This document shows, in pieces, positions 1 to 10,196 of a stretch of DNA of 59,280 nucleotides. The stretch comes from an uncultured Chlorobiaceae bacterium. GTDB taxonomy: Bacteria > Bacteroidota > Chlorobiia > Chlorobiales > Chlorobiaceae. Location: positions 1 to 59,280 of the forward strand of contig CAIJPS010000019.1 in assembly GCA_903822595.1 (NCBI GenBank). The letters are read 5' to 3'. A program made the translations under genes and the position numbers. How positions within the stretch are numbered: the first letter of the stretch is position 1; every line of letters begins with the position of its first letter. Under the pieces are notes generated by a model, which did no database searches, was not told the origin of the DNA, and worked only from the letters and a program-made list of their open reading frames with translations.

Positions 1-77
1 ATTCCCTAATCTTTTGTGGTTCCAATCGTAGTGTTGGGCAAAAGAGAGCCGAACGATGAGTAACTGAGTCTTTTCTT

Positions 78-134
78 CTGAGCGCAACAAACTATCCATT
101 AATTTTCGGATGGTTTGTTGCGCTCAGTTTTTTT
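78..134 (+). terminator. Rho-independent terminator of an upstream unit
   Basis: A 20-bp stem (78-97 with 108-127, one G-U pair) is followed directly by seven T residues. It ends transcription entering from the left edge. The first 60 bases hold no recognisable gene end. Confidence 0.88.
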
Positions 135-216
135 AATCCCCAGTTCTTTTGCCTGATATCGTATATTTGGCAATCACCTATCAAAGAAGCTTAACCGTGC
201 TGCATTGAGTTTTATC

Positions 217-2793
217 ATGCAAAAAACCTCGTCACTGGCCTTTTTCTGCCTTCTCCTGTTTGAGGGTTCTCTTTTTTTTCAGGAGAATCTTCATGCTGCC
301 GCTATGTCGGGGCGGAGGCACCATGAGCGTCCCGTGACGAAGACGGCAGCGGCTGATTCGCTCTCCGGAACGGGGAAGTTCAAAAGCACCATTCTCTTTA
401 CAGCCCGGGATTCGGTTATCTACAATCTCGACAGGCGGAGCATGGAGCTGTGGGGAAAAGCAAATGTTGAGCATGATGATACCAGTATCAAGGCGCCAAA
501 AGTTATTATTGATCTCGATACCTCGCTGCTTCATGCATTCGGCGATGCAGACTCATCGAAAATCCCTTATGAGCCAGCTCTTTTTACGGATAGGGATGGG
601 AGTTTTCATTCCGAAACGATGAACTATAATTTTACAACAGGCAGGGGGGAGACCTCCCGTGTTTCCTCCTCTTCAAACGGGATATATTTTACGGGAGCGC
701 ATGTTTCGAGGCTTGAGGACGGTGAGATGATCATCAAGGATGGCATCTTCACCACCTGCGACGATGATGATCCGCATTTCTGGTTTTCCTCTTCCCACAT
801 GACCATTAATTCCAACAAAGGGATCATGGCGAAAGGGTTGGTCATGCATATCCGACCGGAGATTTTTTCGAAGCGACTGCCCGCCATGCCGATTCTGGCA
901 TTACCGTATATGTTTTTTCCGGTCAAGTCTGGCCGGTCATCGGGCTTTCTTGTTCCCCATCTCAGCAGTCATGACCAGAGTACCTTTTTGTCGAATCTCG
1001 GCTATTACTGGGCCATTAACGACTACATGGATCTCAGGGGAGAGGGTGATATCGCCTTCAACGGAAGCTGGCGACTTGGGGAGCGGTTCCGTTATGCAAA
1101 ACGCAATGCATTTTCCGGTGAGATTGCTGGTGAGTACAAAGAGTATCCCCTTTTTACTGACTGGAATGCAAGAATTGTTCACAATCAGGTTTGTGATCCC
1201 TCGACGCGCCTTGATGCCAACCTTCAGTTTCAGGGTACGCCGCATGATTACAACCTCAATTCCATTACTTCGGAGGCCATGGTGACCCAGCAATCCAATG
1301 CCCGGGCCACTCTGGCAAGAACTGTTCATGATGAGAACGGCATTGTAGCCCTTTTTTATAATAGGACTGACGGGTTGAGCTCTTTCGATCTCTCACAGAG
1401 TGTTGGAGCATCTTTCTATCAAAATCGGCTTTATCCCTTTCGTGATGGTTTTCAGGGAGATGACTGGAGATCGGATCTTTCTCTAACCAGCGGCGCTACG
1501 CTTGTCTCGCAGTTTTCCTCACAGAATAATGTCCCCTCTTCCGGATATTCAGCAACGCTCAATGGAGAGCTGGGGTATTACCGTGAATTTGGTTCATCCT
1601 CCAAAGCCCTCTTTACGCAGGGGTTCAGCCTGCAGGGTAGAAAACCCGATAATGGCCTTTTTGATGATACCTACAGCGGAACGAGCATCGTCTTCCCGTT
1701 GCGCATGCAATCCACTCTGTTCAGCCATTTCAATCTCAGTCCAAGCCTGACTTTTGTCCAGTCATTGCATCCGGATGGCGGAAACCAGGATTACTCAACA
1801 ACTATTTTTTCTGTTGATGCTGGTACAAGGGTTTATGGTGTCCTTGAGACAGGGTTTCTTGACAACCTTCTTGGTCTCAAGGCAGTGCGTCACACCTTTA
1901 TCCCTTCGATCACCTACACATGGAATCCGGCGTTTTCCGGAAGCGGGTACGATTACTCTCATCATCTCTATGACTGGCCATACCAGGGCACGATCAATGC
2001 AGCTCTTCCCGAGGGGCAGAGCACGCTTGGTTTTACGCTGAAAAATCTTTTTCATGGTAAATTCGGGGGTTCCCCATCTACACCGGAAGTTGACTCTTCC
2101 GTCGGTGATCATACGAAGGAGTTGCTTTCATTAAGTGTTTCGACGGGTTACAATTTTACGCCCGAAGCGTTTCATTTTCTCCCCTTGTCCGTTACGGCAT
2201 CAAGCAATGCCCTTTCGGAAAACCTGCTGTTCAGTGCGGGCTCCATGTATGATTTTTACAGTTATGATCCGTTGACCGGGGTCAGGGGTAACCGTTTCAG
2301 CAGTGGCGATGGTAACGGATTGCTCCGTTTTGTCAAGGGATTTCTCGACATGAGTTTCAGTTTACAGGGGGGGGAGCAGGTTGCATCGACTGCATCACCC
2401 TCCAGTTCGCCACTGTTGATGAATACCCTTCAGACTTTTTTCAACATGGGTAATTTCAGTAACGTCGATTATAGTCTTCCCTGGGAACTCAGGTTTTCCC
2501 TCTATCTGCAAGCTGACAGGAGTACTTCCCTTGATCAGGAGACAACCTCGCTGATCAATGCCGCGGCGAAGGCGGCACTTTCAAAAAACTGGCAGGTTGC
2601 CCTCAATAGCGGGTATGATCTTCAAAACGGTGCGCTGGTTTTACCCATGTTCCAGATTTCCCGCAATCTTCACTGCTGGCAGATGAGTGTTCAGTGGGTG
2701 CCTTTCGGCCAGTTCCGGAGCTATGCTCTCGAAATTGGCCTGAAAGCCCCGGAATTGAAGGATATCCACTTCAGACAGTCAGGTATGCGGTAG
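217..2793 (+). CDS. lptD: LPS-assembly outer membrane protein LptD
   Basis: Outer-membrane beta-barrel that receives lipopolysaccharide from the periplasmic LptA-type bridge and places it in the outer leaflet. The N-terminus is a signal peptide (hydrophobic core FFCLLLFEGSLFF). Residues of about 50-190 form an OstA/LptA-like beta-jellyroll (VIYNLDRRSMELWGKANVEH and the following strands). The remainder is a long aromatic-rich barrel with alternating strands, about 860 residues in all, normal for the Bacteroidota/Chlorobiota version. I prefer ATG 217; an in-frame TTG at 205 lies 12 bases upstream behind a weak AAGAAG, so the start is not settled. It ends 6 bases from the convergent hydrolase gene. 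Confidence 0.85.
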   Translation: MQKTSSLAFFCLLLFEGSLFFQENLHAAAMSGRRHHERPVTKTAAADSLSGTGKFKSTILFTARDSVIYNLDRRSMELWGKANVEHDDTSIKAPKVIIDLDTSLLHAFGDADSSKIPYEPALFTDRDGSFHSETMNYNFTTGRGETSRVSSSSNGIYFTGAHVSRLEDGEMIIKDGIFTTCDDDDPHFWFSSSHMTINSNKGIMAKGLVMHIRPEIFSKRLPAMPILALPYMFFPVKSGRSSGFLVPHLSSHDQSTFLSNLGYYWAINDYMDLRGEGDIAFNGSWRLGERFRYAKRNAFSGEIAGEYKEYPLFTDWNARIVHNQVCDPSTRLDANLQFQGTPHDYNLNSITSEAMVTQQSNARATLARTVHDENGIVALFYNRTDGLSSFDLSQSVGASFYQNRLYPFRDGFQGDDWRSDLSLTSGATLVSQFSSQNNVPSSGYSATLNGELGYYREFGSSSKALFTQGFSLQGRKPDNGLFDDTYSGTSIVFPLRMQSTLFSHFNLSPSLTFVQSLHPDGGNQDYSTTIFSVDAGTRVYGVLETGFLDNLLGLKAVRHTFIPSITYTWNPAFSGSGYDYSHHLYDWPYQGTINAALPEGQSTLGFTLKNLFHGKFGGSPSTPEVDSSVGDHTKELLSLSVSTGYNFTPEAFHFLPLSVTASSNALSENLLFSAGSMYDFYSYDPLTGVRGNRFSSGDGNGLLRFVKGFLDMSFSLQGGEQVASTASPSSSPLLMNTLQTFFNMGNFSNVDYSLPWELRFSLYLQADRSTSLDQETTSLINAAAKAALSKNWQVALNSGYDLQNGALVLPMFQISRNLHCWQMSVQWVPFGQFRSYALEIGLKAPELKDIHFRQSGMR

Positions 2794-2799
2794 CCATTT

Positions 2800-3681
2800 T
2801 TATGCAGGAATTTCAATCAGGTCGAGGATCCATGCCAGCCGTTTGTTAAACTCTTCATGGGCATCGTGGTGGATACAATGCGATGCTTTCGGAATGATAA
2901 ATGCTCCGGCCTGCGGCAGCAGTTGCTGAAATTCCGGGATGATTTTATGTGGCGGAAGTGAGATATCTTCTGCCCCCCAGACAAGGAAAGCCGGTCCGTG
3001 GTAGTTGCAGGGTTTAACAAGGTGGTCGAGCCTGAAATCAAGAGGTCTTTTGGATGGTGAGAGATAAGAGAACTGAGCCCCTTTGTCCTGAAGTGGCTGA
3101 GTGAACTGGTTGATCAGTTTGTCATCAACCTTGCGTTGATTATAGTATGTGGGCATAAGGCTCTGGCCAACGGCAACGGGATTGGCAAAAGCGGCCAGAA
3201 GCATTTCACCGATGAGAGGTGACGCGACGAGTCCGAAGAAAAGACTGTTCATGCCATCCATCGTGTCGGCAAAAAGGCCCGATGGGTTGACGAGAACAAG
3301 CGCCTTGACTTTTTCGGGCTGATGGTGGGCAAAGTAGATGGCACTTGCAGCACCCATTGAATGGCCGACAATAATGACCGAATCAAGCTTTTTCATATAG
3401 AGAAAAGTCTCAATCTGTGAGGCGAAGAGTTCAAGACAGTAGCGCACATTGGGTTTCTGTGATTTTCCGAAGCCAATTAAATCCATGGCGTAGATTTTAT
3501 GGTCAGGGGCAAATTCAGGAATATTAAGATCCCAGTGCTCAATCATTCCGCCGTAGCCGTGAAGAAAAAGAAGGGGAGTTTTTTTTTCGTGATGCTCTCC
3601 GAACTCCTGGTACCGGATTTTTGCCTCGTTTTCAGGTGCGAATTGCCAGAGAAAATATTGATCTTTCACAGTGCTCTTCAT
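2800..3681 (-). CDS. Alpha/beta-fold hydrolase
   Basis: A 293-residue single-domain alpha/beta hydrolase without a signal peptide, so probably cytoplasmic. The visible family features are the HGYGG oxyanion loop near residue 41, the nucleophile elbow GHSMGAA with Ser108, an acid in [10 protein letters not shown] and the C-terminal histidine in SHCIHH. A lid segment lies between about residues 135 and 220. The substrate cannot be told from the sequence; in phototrophs such enzymes include esterases and the BchO type, but nothing here proves a pigment role. It stands alone, convergent with lptD and divergent from the Rrf2 gene across a 133-bp gap. Confidence 0.75.
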   Translation of the reverse strand: MKSTVKDQYFLWQFAPENEAKIRYQEFGEHHEKKTPLLFLHGYGGMIEHWDLNIPEFAPDHKIYAMDLIGFGKSQKPNVRYCLELFASQIETFLYMKKLDSVIIVGHSMGAASAIYFAHHQPEKVKALVLVNPSGLFADTMDGMNSLFFGLVASPLIGEMLLAAFANPVAVGQSLMPTYYNQRKVDDKLINQFTQPLQDKGAQFSYLSPSKRPLDFRLDHLVKPCNYHGPAFLVWGAEDISLPPHKIIPEFQQLLPQAGAFIIPKASHCIHHDAHEEFNKRLAWILDLIEIPA

Positions 3682-3779
3682 GATAAAAATCAGTGATTGC
3701 GGATGATAAAGCTTGACTTGAAGAGCAATATAGTTTTTTCAGGCAAGAGAAAAGATATTTGGTTTCTACAGAAAATAGG

Positions 3780-3800
3780 GTTAAAATAATCCTGTTTAAC
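3780..3800. promoter_or_regulatory. Possible Rrf2 operator palindrome
   Basis: A perfect inverted repeat GTTAAA-N9-TTTAAC ends 14 bases before the start codon of the Rrf2 regulator. The position suits autoregulation, as is usual for IscR-like proteins, but the arms are short and AT-rich and may be chance. Confidence 0.3.
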
Positions 3801-3814
3801 TAAATAATGATGCA

Positions 3815-4228
3815 ATGCTTCAGGTTTCAAGAAAATTTGAATATGGGCTCCATGCTGTAACTTATTTGGCTACAAAGGGTCTTGGTCGGGTGGTGACTGT
3901 AAAGGAGATGGCTGACGAGCTCGGCTTTTCACAGGAGTTTCTTTCCAAGGCGATGCAGAGTCTTAAAAGGGCTGGCATTGCCACCTCTGTCCAGGGGGTA
4001 AAAGGGGGGTATATGCTCGACAAGGCGATTACTGAAGTCACGGTTGCCGATATTGCTCTTGCCATCGAGGGAAAGCCGCATTTGGTGCGTTGTGGAGTAA
4101 CGGCGGATTGCTGTGAAATATTCTCATCGTGTCATCACAGGGGGTATATGAATACCCTGCAGTATAAAATCCAGGACCTTTTGAGAGCGACTACCATTCA
4201 TGCACTTCTTCAAGAGATAGAGCGGTGA
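3815..4228 (+). CDS. Rrf2/IscR family transcriptional regulator
   Basis: A 137-residue winged-helix regulator. The helix-turn-helix spans roughly residues 25-60 (VKEMADELGFSQEFLSKAMQ) and the wing has the GVKGGY motif typical of Rrf2 proteins. The effector region holds Cys93, Cys99, Cys100 and Cys106. IscR binds its 2Fe-2S cluster through three cysteines with the same spacing (92, 98, 104), so an Fe-S or redox/NO sensing role is likely. No isc or suf genes lie beside it; its neighbours are the divergent hydrolase and uvrA 117 bases downstream. The target genes are unknown. The ATG at 3815 is chosen because the two closer upstream ATGs are out of frame. Confidence 0.82.
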   Translation: MLQVSRKFEYGLHAVTYLATKGLGRVVTVKEMADELGFSQEFLSKAMQSLKRAGIATSVQGVKGGYMLDKAITEVTVADIALAIEGKPHLVRCGVTADCCEIFSSCHHRGYMNTLQYKIQDLLRATTIHALLQEIER

Positions 4229-4345
4229 GGGCGGCATGGACAAAAACTTTTTTTTCCTGAGCTTCCACGCCTTTGTTTCTTATCTTCGAGGCAAGCGGAA
4301 CTCTTTTCCGAAGCGATTACTATCGAAACAAGATGATATTGAAAG

Positions 4346-7192
4346 ATGACCACTCATAGGCTCAAGCATTCAGCAGTCGCTGAAACGAGTCTGCCGGATA
4401 TCGTTCTTAAAGGCATTAATACCCACAATCTTCGGAATATTTCGGTCTGTATTCCCCGCAACAAGTTTGTTGTGCTGACGGGGGTCAGTGGATCGGGAAA
4501 ATCAAGCCTCGCTTTCGATACTCTCTATGCAGAAGGTCATCGTCGCTATGTGGAATCCCTTTCAGCTTACGTGCGTCAGTTTCTTGAACGTATGCCGAGG
4601 CCTGATATTGAAAGTGTTGAAGGAATTGCCCCGGCCATAGCCATTGAGCAGAAACCGATCCCGAAAAATCCACGTTCCACTGTTGGTACGGTGTCGGAAA
4701 TTTATGACTATCTCCGTCTGCTCTATGCCCGTATTGGCAAGATCTATTCTCGTGATACCAATGAACTTGTCTTGAAGCACACCCCGGATGATGTGAGCTT
4801 GCAGGCCGGATTTTTTGAAGAGGGCACAAAATTTTATGCCGGTTATTTTTTCCCGGCTCATCAGGATGCTGGCCATCATACCTGCCCGGTGCAGGATGAA
4901 ATAGCAAATCTTCTGAAAAAGGGTTTTTTCCGGGTGGTTGCCGGGGAGGAGATTCTTGATCTCAACCAGGATTCGGCCTGCAAGCGGGTGCTTGAGATGC
5001 CGAATGCCGAGCGTTCTGCTCTTCTTGTGCTTGTTGATCGTTTTGTGGCACGTAATGATGAGAAGGTGTTCAGCCGGGTCTCACAGGCGGCGGAAAGTTG
5101 TTTCAACGAGTCTGGCGGGTATGCTGTCCTGAAGGTTATGGGAGGCAAAACCTATCTCTTCAGCGATCGGCTCGAACTGAATGGTATTGAATATCAGGAA
5201 CCCTCTCCCCAGCTTTTTGCCTTCAACTCACCGATTGGTGCCTGTACGACCTGTCAGGGGTTTGGCCGTATTGCCGGTATTGATGAAGATGCCGTTGTGC
5301 CCAACAAGTCTCTTTCGCTCGAAGAGGGCGCTCTTGCCTGCTGGAATTCGGAAAAGTACCGATGGAATCTTCATGCCCTTCTCGACCATGCCGATGATCT
5401 TGGTATCCCTGTTGATCTGCCCTATGAAAAGCTCTCCTACGAGCAGAAGGAGATTATCTGGAAGGGTACTTCGGATAATCGCTATGAGGGGATCAGGCCC
5501 TTTTTTGCTGAAATAGAGAAGGATGCCGGTTACAAGATGCACTATCGGGTCTTTTTGAGCCGTTACCGCGGTTACGCTACCTGTCCTGATTGCGAAGGGA
5601 GTCGCCTTAATCCTGATGCGAGATTTGTCAGGGTTTCCGGACGTGATATCGCTGAGGTTTCACGCATGAATATTGCCGATGCGTCCGATTTTTTCCGCAA
5701 CCTCAACATTTCTCCCTTCGACAGAAAGGTGGCTGAGGTTATTTTGCAGGAAATCATCAAGCGTCTTGGCTATCTGCTCGATGTGGGATTGAACTATCTC
5801 ACCCTTGACCGCCTGACCCACACCCTGAGTGGTGGCGAGTTTCAGCGCATCAATCTTTCTACCTCTCTTGGTTCTCCGCTTGTCGGAGCCATCTACATTC
5901 TTGACGAGCCGAGCATAGGGTTGCATCAGAGTGATTCTGCCCGTCTGATTACGTTGCTCAGAAAGCTGCGTGATCTGGGTAATACCGTCGTTGTTGTGGA
6001 ACATGACCGCGAAATTATTGAGGCTGCCGATGAGGTGATCGACCTCGGCCCCTATGCCGGTCGTCTTGGAGGCGAGGTGGTTTTTCATGGTTCGATAGCG
6101 GCCATGAAGGAGTTCGGTACTTCGCTGACCGCCCAGTACCTCAATGGCAAGAAACAGATCGTGGTGCCGACAATTCGCAGAGTGGTGGATTTCAGTTCCT
6201 GTATCGAGATTATCGGTGCCATGCAGAATAACCTGAAAAACATCAATGTCCGCTTTCCTCTTGCTGTCATGACCTGTGTGACCGGGGTGAGCGGCTCAGG
6301 GAAGTCTACCCTGGTCAATGATATTCTCAACAAGGGTATCATGAAGGAGAAGGTTGGCTTGAAGGAGAAGGTCGGAACGCACCGCTCAATTTCGGGTGGA
6401 TGGCTGGTTGACCGTGTAGAGCATGTCGACCAGTCCCCCATTGGAAAGTCAAGCCGCAGTAACCCCGTGACCTATCTGAAAATTTTTGACGACATCAGAA
6501 CCCTTTTTTCCCAGACAAAGGATGCCCGGCAAAGGGGGCTGAAGGCAGGTTATTTTTCCTTCAACATTCCCGGTGGTCGTTGTGAAACCTGTGCCGGAGA
6601 GGGTAGTGTCCATATCGAGATGCAGTTTCTGGCTGATATAGAGGCCGTCTGTGAGGATTGCGGAGGCCTGCGTTACAAGGCAGAGACCCTTGAAGTAAAG
6701 TACAACGCCCTATCCATCGCGGAGGTGCTTGATTTGACGGTCGAGGAAGCCATCACCTTTTTCAGCAAGGAGAGGGGGATTGCCAAAAAACTGATGGTGC
6801 TCGATGAGGTAGGGCTTGGCTACATCAGGCTTGGTCAGTCTTCAAGCTCCCTTTCCGGCGGTGAGGCCCAGCGCCTGAAGCTGGCAAGCTTCATTGCCCA
6901 TGCCGATGCAGCGCATACGCTCTTTATTTTTGACGAGCCGACAACCGGTCTGCATTTTGAAGATATCAAAAAGCTCATCGGCTGTTTTGAAAAACTGCTT
7001 GAACAGCATAACACCCTTGTGGTTATCGAACACAATCCCGACATCATCATGCAGGCTGACTGGGTTATCGACCTTGGACCGGGGGCAGGGGATAAAGGAG
7101 GCTCTCTTGTTGCTGAAGGAACTCCGGAGGAGATTGCTCTCAGAAAGGACTCGCTGACCGGATGCTATCTCCTGCCTTCGCTCGAACGTTGA
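4346..7192 (+). CDS. uvrA: UvrABC system protein A (Bacteroidota/Chlorobiota-type paralogue)
   Basis: ATPase of nucleotide-excision repair that scans DNA for damage and loads UvrB. Two ABC modules are visible: Walker [10 protein letters not shown] at residues 46-54 and GVSGSGKST near 650, two LSGGE signatures and two DEPS/DEPT Walker B boxes. The second zinc module is intact (CETC...CEDC). In the first, only the second pair (ACTTC) remains; the CXXC expected just before it is replaced by a cysteine-free stretch ([13 protein letters not shown]). That feature recalls the UvrA paralogue common in Bacteroidota rather than E. coli UvrA. The inserted region at about residues 140-260 is also divergent, so UvrB contact may differ. 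No other uvr gene is nearby. Confidence 0.9.
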   Translation: MTTHRLKHSAVAETSLPDIVLKGINTHNLRNISVCIPRNKFVVLTGVSGSGKSSLAFDTLYAEGHRRYVESLSAYVRQFLERMPRPDIESVEGIAPAIAIEQKPIPKNPRSTVGTVSEIYDYLRLLYARIGKIYSRDTNELVLKHTPDDVSLQAGFFEEGTKFYAGYFFPAHQDAGHHTCPVQDEIANLLKKGFFRVVAGEEILDLNQDSACKRVLEMPNAERSALLVLVDRFVARNDEKVFSRVSQAAESCFNESGGYAVLKVMGGKTYLFSDRLELNGIEYQEPSPQLFAFNSPIGACTTCQGFGRIAGIDEDAVVPNKSLSLEEGALACWNSEKYRWNLHALLDHADDLGIPVDLPYEKLSYEQKEIIWKGTSDNRYEGIRPFFAEIEKDAGYKMHYRVFLSRYRGYATCPDCEGSRLNPDARFVRVSGRDIAEVSRMNIADASDFFRNLNISPFDRKVAEVILQEIIKRLGYLLDVGLNYLTLDRLTHTLSGGEFQRINLSTSLGSPLVGAIYILDEPSIGLHQSDSARLITLLRKLRDLGNTVVVVEHDREIIEAADEVIDLGPYAGRLGGEVVFHGSIAAMKEFGTSLTAQYLNGKKQIVVPTIRRVVDFSSCIEIIGAMQNNLKNINVRFPLAVMTCVTGVSGSGKSTLVNDILNKGIMKEKVGLKEKVGTHRSISGGWLVDRVEHVDQSPIGKSSRSNPVTYLKIFDDIRTLFSQTKDARQRGLKAGYFSFNIPGGRCETCAGEGSVHIEMQFLADIEAVCEDCGGLRYKAETLEVKYNALSIAEVLDLTVEEAITFFSKERGIAKKLMVLDEVGLGYIRLGQSSSSLSGGEAQRLKLASFIAHADAAHTLFIFDEPTTGLHFEDIKKLIGCFEKLLEQHNTLVVIEHNPDIIMQADWVIDLGPGAGDKGGSLVAEGTPEEIALRKDSLTGCYLLPSLER

Positions 7193-7210
7193 GCAGGCTT
7201 TTTCAGCCAC

Positions 7211-7495
7211 TCAACTCCTCATCGGATCGTCTTCAAGCGCACCGCCATGCAGCCTGATATGCGGGAAGTGTGATGCTGCCGTGCGCTCTACCCAAACCGA
7301 CTCTCCCTTGCTGAACTCGCTCTCGTTTTCAGTGACCGAGAGGCGGTTTTTCGCCAGAGCGACGATTTCCTGCAAAAGAAGGGCGAACTGCCGATCTTCG
7401 GTTGTCGCAATATCGTCGTGCATTTTCGATTGTAAACTACCCAGCTTTTCCATAGTGACCTTTCCGATGGTGCTGTAATAAAGTGCCTGGTTCAT
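7211..7495 (-). CDS. Conserved-looking hypothetical protein
   Basis: A 94-residue acidic soluble protein that I do not recognise. It has a predicted helical centre (residues 14-50) and no signal peptide or membrane segment. The ATG at 7495 is preferred, because the longer version would begin with a GTG inside the CIRCE operator. It runs divergently from groES and convergently with uvrA, ending 18 bases from the uvrA stop. It may share the CIRCE region, but nothing shows it is a heat-shock gene. Confidence 0.5.
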   Translation of the reverse strand: MNQALYYSTIGKVTMEKLGSLQSKMHDDIATTEDRQFALLLQEIVALAKNRLSVTENESEFSKGESVWVERTAASHFPHIRLHGGALEDDPMRS

Positions 7496-7581
7496 TGTTA
7501 TTGTGAAAGTGAAAACCTCTCTCTCCGCGGCAAAGAAACTGTTTGGAAGGAAGAGTAATTTTGTTATTATTAGGTGTTCTT

Positions 7582-7608
7582 TTAGCACTCGCGCTCTTTG
7601 AGTGCTAA
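7582..7608. promoter_or_regulatory. CIRCE operator (HrcA binding site)
   Basis: Exact match to the CIRCE consensus: TTAGCACTC, nine-base spacer, GAGTGCTAA. It lies 71 bases before groES, so groESL is expected to be repressed by HrcA and induced by heat or misfolded protein. The hrcA gene is not in the window. Confidence 0.96.
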
Positions 7609-7679
7609 AAGTTATAAACTCTCAACATTCAGTCAATAGTATCTTACTATTAAATCTAAAACCCAAACAAGAGAAGACA

Positions 7680-7967
7680 ATGAACTTGAAACCCTTATCC
7701 GATCGAGTTATTGTTAAGCCTGCAGCGGCGGAAGAAAAAACCAAAGGCGGCCTTTACATTCCTGATACCGGGAAAGAAAAACCGCAGTATGGTGAAGTTG
7801 TAGCTGTAGGAGCAGGTAAAATTGCCGACAATGGCCAGTTGCTTGAAATGCAGGTCAAGGTAGGCAGTAAAGTGCTGTATGGCAAATATTCCGGTACCGA
7901 AGTGAGCGTGGAAGGTGATGATTACCTCATCATGCGCGAATCGGACATTTTTGCTATTCTCGGCTGA
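7680..7967 (+). CDS. groES: Co-chaperonin GroES
   Basis: A 95-residue Cpn10 that caps the GroEL ring and closes the folding chamber. The [14 protein letters not shown] start, the mobile loop around residues 18-32 ([12 protein letters not shown]) and the roof segment are typical. The ATG at 7680 follows GAGAAG at a suitable distance; a longer frame reaching back into CIRCE is an artefact. It forms an operon with groEL 44 bases downstream, under CIRCE control. A second, divergent GroES-like protein lies at 49.2 kb. Confidence 0.97.
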   Translation: MNLKPLSDRVIVKPAAAEEKTKGGLYIPDTGKEKPQYGEVVAVGAGKIADNGQLLEMQVKVGSKVLYGKYSGTEVSVEGDDYLIMRESDIFAILG

Positions 7968-8011
7968 TCTGTAATTAACTTTTTTTTAACCTACTGGAGG
8001 AACGCGTTACA

Positions 8012-9655
8012 ATGACTGCTAAAGATATTCTTTTTGATACTGAAGCCAGAGCAAAACTTAAAGTTGGCGTTGATAAACTGGCCAATGCCGTAAAAGTTAC
8101 CCTCGGACCTGCCGGACGTAACGTTTTGATCGACAAAAAATTCGGTGCACCGACCTCAACCAAGGATGGCGTTACCGTTGCAAAAGAGATCGAACTTTCT
8201 GACCCCTTTGAAAATATGGGTGCCCAGATGGTTCGTGAAGTTGCTTCAAAAACCAGCGATGTTGCCGGTGACGGTACAACAACCGCTACGGTGCTTGCTC
8301 AGGCAATCTATCGTGAAGGCCTGAAGAATGTAACTGCAGGCGCTCGTCCGATTGACCTCAAGAGAGGCATCGACCGTGCTGTTAAAGAGGTTGTGCAGGA
8401 GCTGAGAAACATCAGCCGCAGCATCTCCGGTAAAAAAGAGATTGCCCAGGTTGGTACCATCTCTGCCAACAACGATCCTGAAATCGGTGAACTGATTGCC
8501 GAAGCGATGGACAAGGTCGGCAAAGACGGTGTTATCACCGTTGAAGAGGCCAAAGGCATGGACACCGAATTGAAGGTAGTTGAAGGTATGCAGTTTGACC
8601 GTGGTTACCTTTCACCGTACTTCGTGACCAATCCTGAGACCATGGATGCCGAACTCGAAGATCCACTGATTCTTATCTACGACAAGAAGATCAGCAACAT
8701 GAAAGAGCTGCTTCCTATTCTTGAAAAATCAGCACAGTCCGGTCGTCCGCTTCTGATCATTTCAGAAGATATCGAAGGCGAAGCTCTTGCTACCATTGTT
8801 GTCAACAAGCTTCGTGGCACCCTGAGAGTATGTGCTGTCAAGGCTCCTGGCTTCGGCGATCGCCGCAAAGCCATGCTTGAAGACATCGCAATTCTTACCG
8901 GTGGTACCGTTATTTCCGAAGAGAAAGGCTACAAGCTCGAAAATGCAACCATTGCTTACCTCGGCCAGGCCGGTCGCGTGACCATCGACAAAGACAACAC
9001 CACGATTGTCGAAGGCAAGGGCGGCGCTGAAGAGATCAAGGCACGCATCAACGAAATCAAGGGACAGGTTGAAAAATCTACCTCCGATTACGATACAGAA
9101 AAATTGCAGGAGCGTCTTGCAAAACTTTCAGGCGGCGTTGCTGTCCTCAACATCGGAGCTTCAACCGAAGTCGAGATGAAAGAGAAAAAAGCCCGTGTTG
9201 AAGATGCACTTCACGCAACCCGTGCCGCTGTTCAGGAAGGTATCGTCGTTGGTGGCGGTGTTGCCCTGATCCGTGCGATCAAGGGTCTTGACCGTGCCAT
9301 TGCAGACAACGAAGATCAGAAGACCGGGATTGAAATTATCCGTCGCGCACTTGAAGAACCTCTTCGCCAGATTGTGGCAAACACCGGCACCACCGATGGC
9401 GCTGTTGTTCTTGAGAAGGTCAAGGCAGGAACCGGTGATTTTGGTTTCAATGCCAGAACCGAACAGTACGAAAACCTGGTTGAAGCAGGTGTGGTCGATC
9501 CTACCAAGGTAACCAGAAGCGCTCTTGAGAACGCCGCATCGGTTGCCAGTATCCTTTTGACCACCGAAGCAGCAATTACCGACATCAAGGAAGAGAAATC
9601 CGACATGCCCTCAATGCCTCCGGGCGGAATGGGTGGAATGGGCGGCATGTATTAA
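8012..9655 (+). CDS. groEL: Chaperonin GroEL
   Basis: The 547-residue ring chaperonin that folds cytoplasmic proteins with ATP and GroES. The ATP-site motifs [12 protein letters not shown] and AGDGTT context, the apical substrate-binding domain in the middle and the C-terminal flexible GGM tail ([10 protein letters not shown]) are all present. A strong GGAGGA ribosome site precedes ATG 8012. The length is standard, so this is a bona fide GroEL. The transcript is closed by the UUCG hairpin 30 bases downstream. Confidence 0.98.
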   Translation: MTAKDILFDTEARAKLKVGVDKLANAVKVTLGPAGRNVLIDKKFGAPTSTKDGVTVAKEIELSDPFENMGAQMVREVASKTSDVAGDGTTTATVLAQAIYREGLKNVTAGARPIDLKRGIDRAVKEVVQELRNISRSISGKKEIAQVGTISANNDPEIGELIAEAMDKVGKDGVITVEEAKGMDTELKVVEGMQFDRGYLSPYFVTNPETMDAELEDPLILIYDKKISNMKELLPILEKSAQSGRPLLIISEDIEGEALATIVVNKLRGTLRVCAVKAPGFGDRRKAMLEDIAILTGGTVISEEKGYKLENATIAYLGQAGRVTIDKDNTTIVEGKGGAEEIKARINEIKGQVEKSTSDYDTEKLQERLAKLSGGVAVLNIGASTEVEMKEKKARVEDALHATRAAVQEGIVVGGGVALIRAIKGLDRAIADNEDQKTGIEIIRRALEEPLRQIVANTGTTDGAVVLEKVKAGTGDFGFNARTEQYENLVEAGVVDPTKVTRSALENAASVASILLTTEAAITDIKEEKSDMPSMPPGGMGGMGGMY

Positions 9656-9680
9656 TTTCGGCGCCTCCATACTCTATAAA

Positions 9681-9710
9681 AAAAGCCAGCCTTCGGGTTG
9701 GCTTTTTTTT
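9681..9710 (+). terminator. Terminator of the groESL operon
   Basis: Stem GCCAGCC (9685-9691) pairs with GGTTGGC (9696-9702) across a UUCG tetraloop, extended by A/T pairs and followed by eight T residues. Confidence 0.93.
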
Positions 9711-9719
9711 GTTACTATT

Positions 9720-9748
9720 GACTCTATTATACAGTCTTTATTAGAGTC
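9720..9748. promoter_or_regulatory. Palindrome before antitoxin relic
   Basis: Inverted repeat GACTCTA (9720-9726) and TAGAGTC (9742-9748) sits 20 bases before the Phd-like start codon. Type II antitoxins normally bind such palindromes; here it may be a leftover operator. Confidence 0.3.
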
Positions 9749-9767
9749 GAATCAGGAGACTGATCTC

Positions 9768-9926
9768 ATGAAATACAGCACTTCAATCAAGCCCATCAGT
9801 TTTTTGAAAACTTCTTCTCGAACGATTGATACGTGGATAAGGGCTGCCAAACATTTCCATACTCACAGAATAATATTCAACCATTGCCGATGGCATCGAA
9901 AAACAGGTACTCAACATTTCAGATAG
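9768..9926 (+). pseudogene. Phd/YefM-type antitoxin remnant
   Basis: The first 20 codons (MKYSTSIKPISFLKTSSRTI) match the conserved N-terminus of Phd/YefM antitoxins, which bind DNA and neutralise RelE or Doc toxins. After that the reading frame becomes unrelated and stops at 9926, giving 52 residues instead of about 80-90. A good CAGGAG ribosome site precedes the ATG, so it was once expressed. No matching toxin follows; instead a relic sequence shared with 11243-11298 overlaps its end. Confidence 0.6.
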
Positions 9927-9946
9927 TCGAGAGCGTTACGTACTTT
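9891..9946. repeat. 56-bp relic repeat, copy A
   Basis: This 56-bp stretch reappears at 11243-11298 in the same orientation, with an identical 20-base core (tcaacatttcagatagtcga) and ten scattered mismatches. In one frame both copies read GIEK..[xx]NISDSR, so they look like fragments of the same small coding sequence that I cannot name. Confidence 0.65.
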
Positions 9947-10007
9947 TGATAAACAGACAGTGGAGAGATATTATGTTAAATCTGGACATTTTTAACGGTA
10001 TTTAGTT

Positions 10008-10196
10008 ATGGATACTCCAAAGGCCGAAGTATCAAGCATGTTGCAAACTTTTTCTGACGACGTATAAATTGAGTATATACAGCGCCATTTGTACGTTCTT
10101 GAGAAAGTTAATCGTGGTCTTGAGCGAGTTGAAACTGAAGGTGCAATTTCACATGACGCGGCAAAAGATCGTTTGAGTCGATGGCTTGTTTGTTAG
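10008..10196 (+). pseudogene. Antitoxin gene with internal stop codon
   Basis: A 63-codon frame interrupted by TAA at 10065-10067. The part after the stop (IQRHLYVLEKVNRGLERVE and the end LSRWL) resembles the small antitoxins that pair with ParE/RelE toxins, and the part before it (MLQTFSDDV) fits their usual LPDD-type segment. A single substitution in the codon after Val19 would explain the stop. The frame overlaps the downstream toxin frame by 16 bases, the arrangement of an intact toxin-antitoxin pair. It is presumably non-functional unless the stop is read through or translation restarts inside. Confidence 0.65.

Noticed and set aside
1-63. Short open frame ending at TAA 61-63 at the left edge
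   Set aside because: It has an in-frame stop at position 7, so only 17 codons remain and no family can be recognised.
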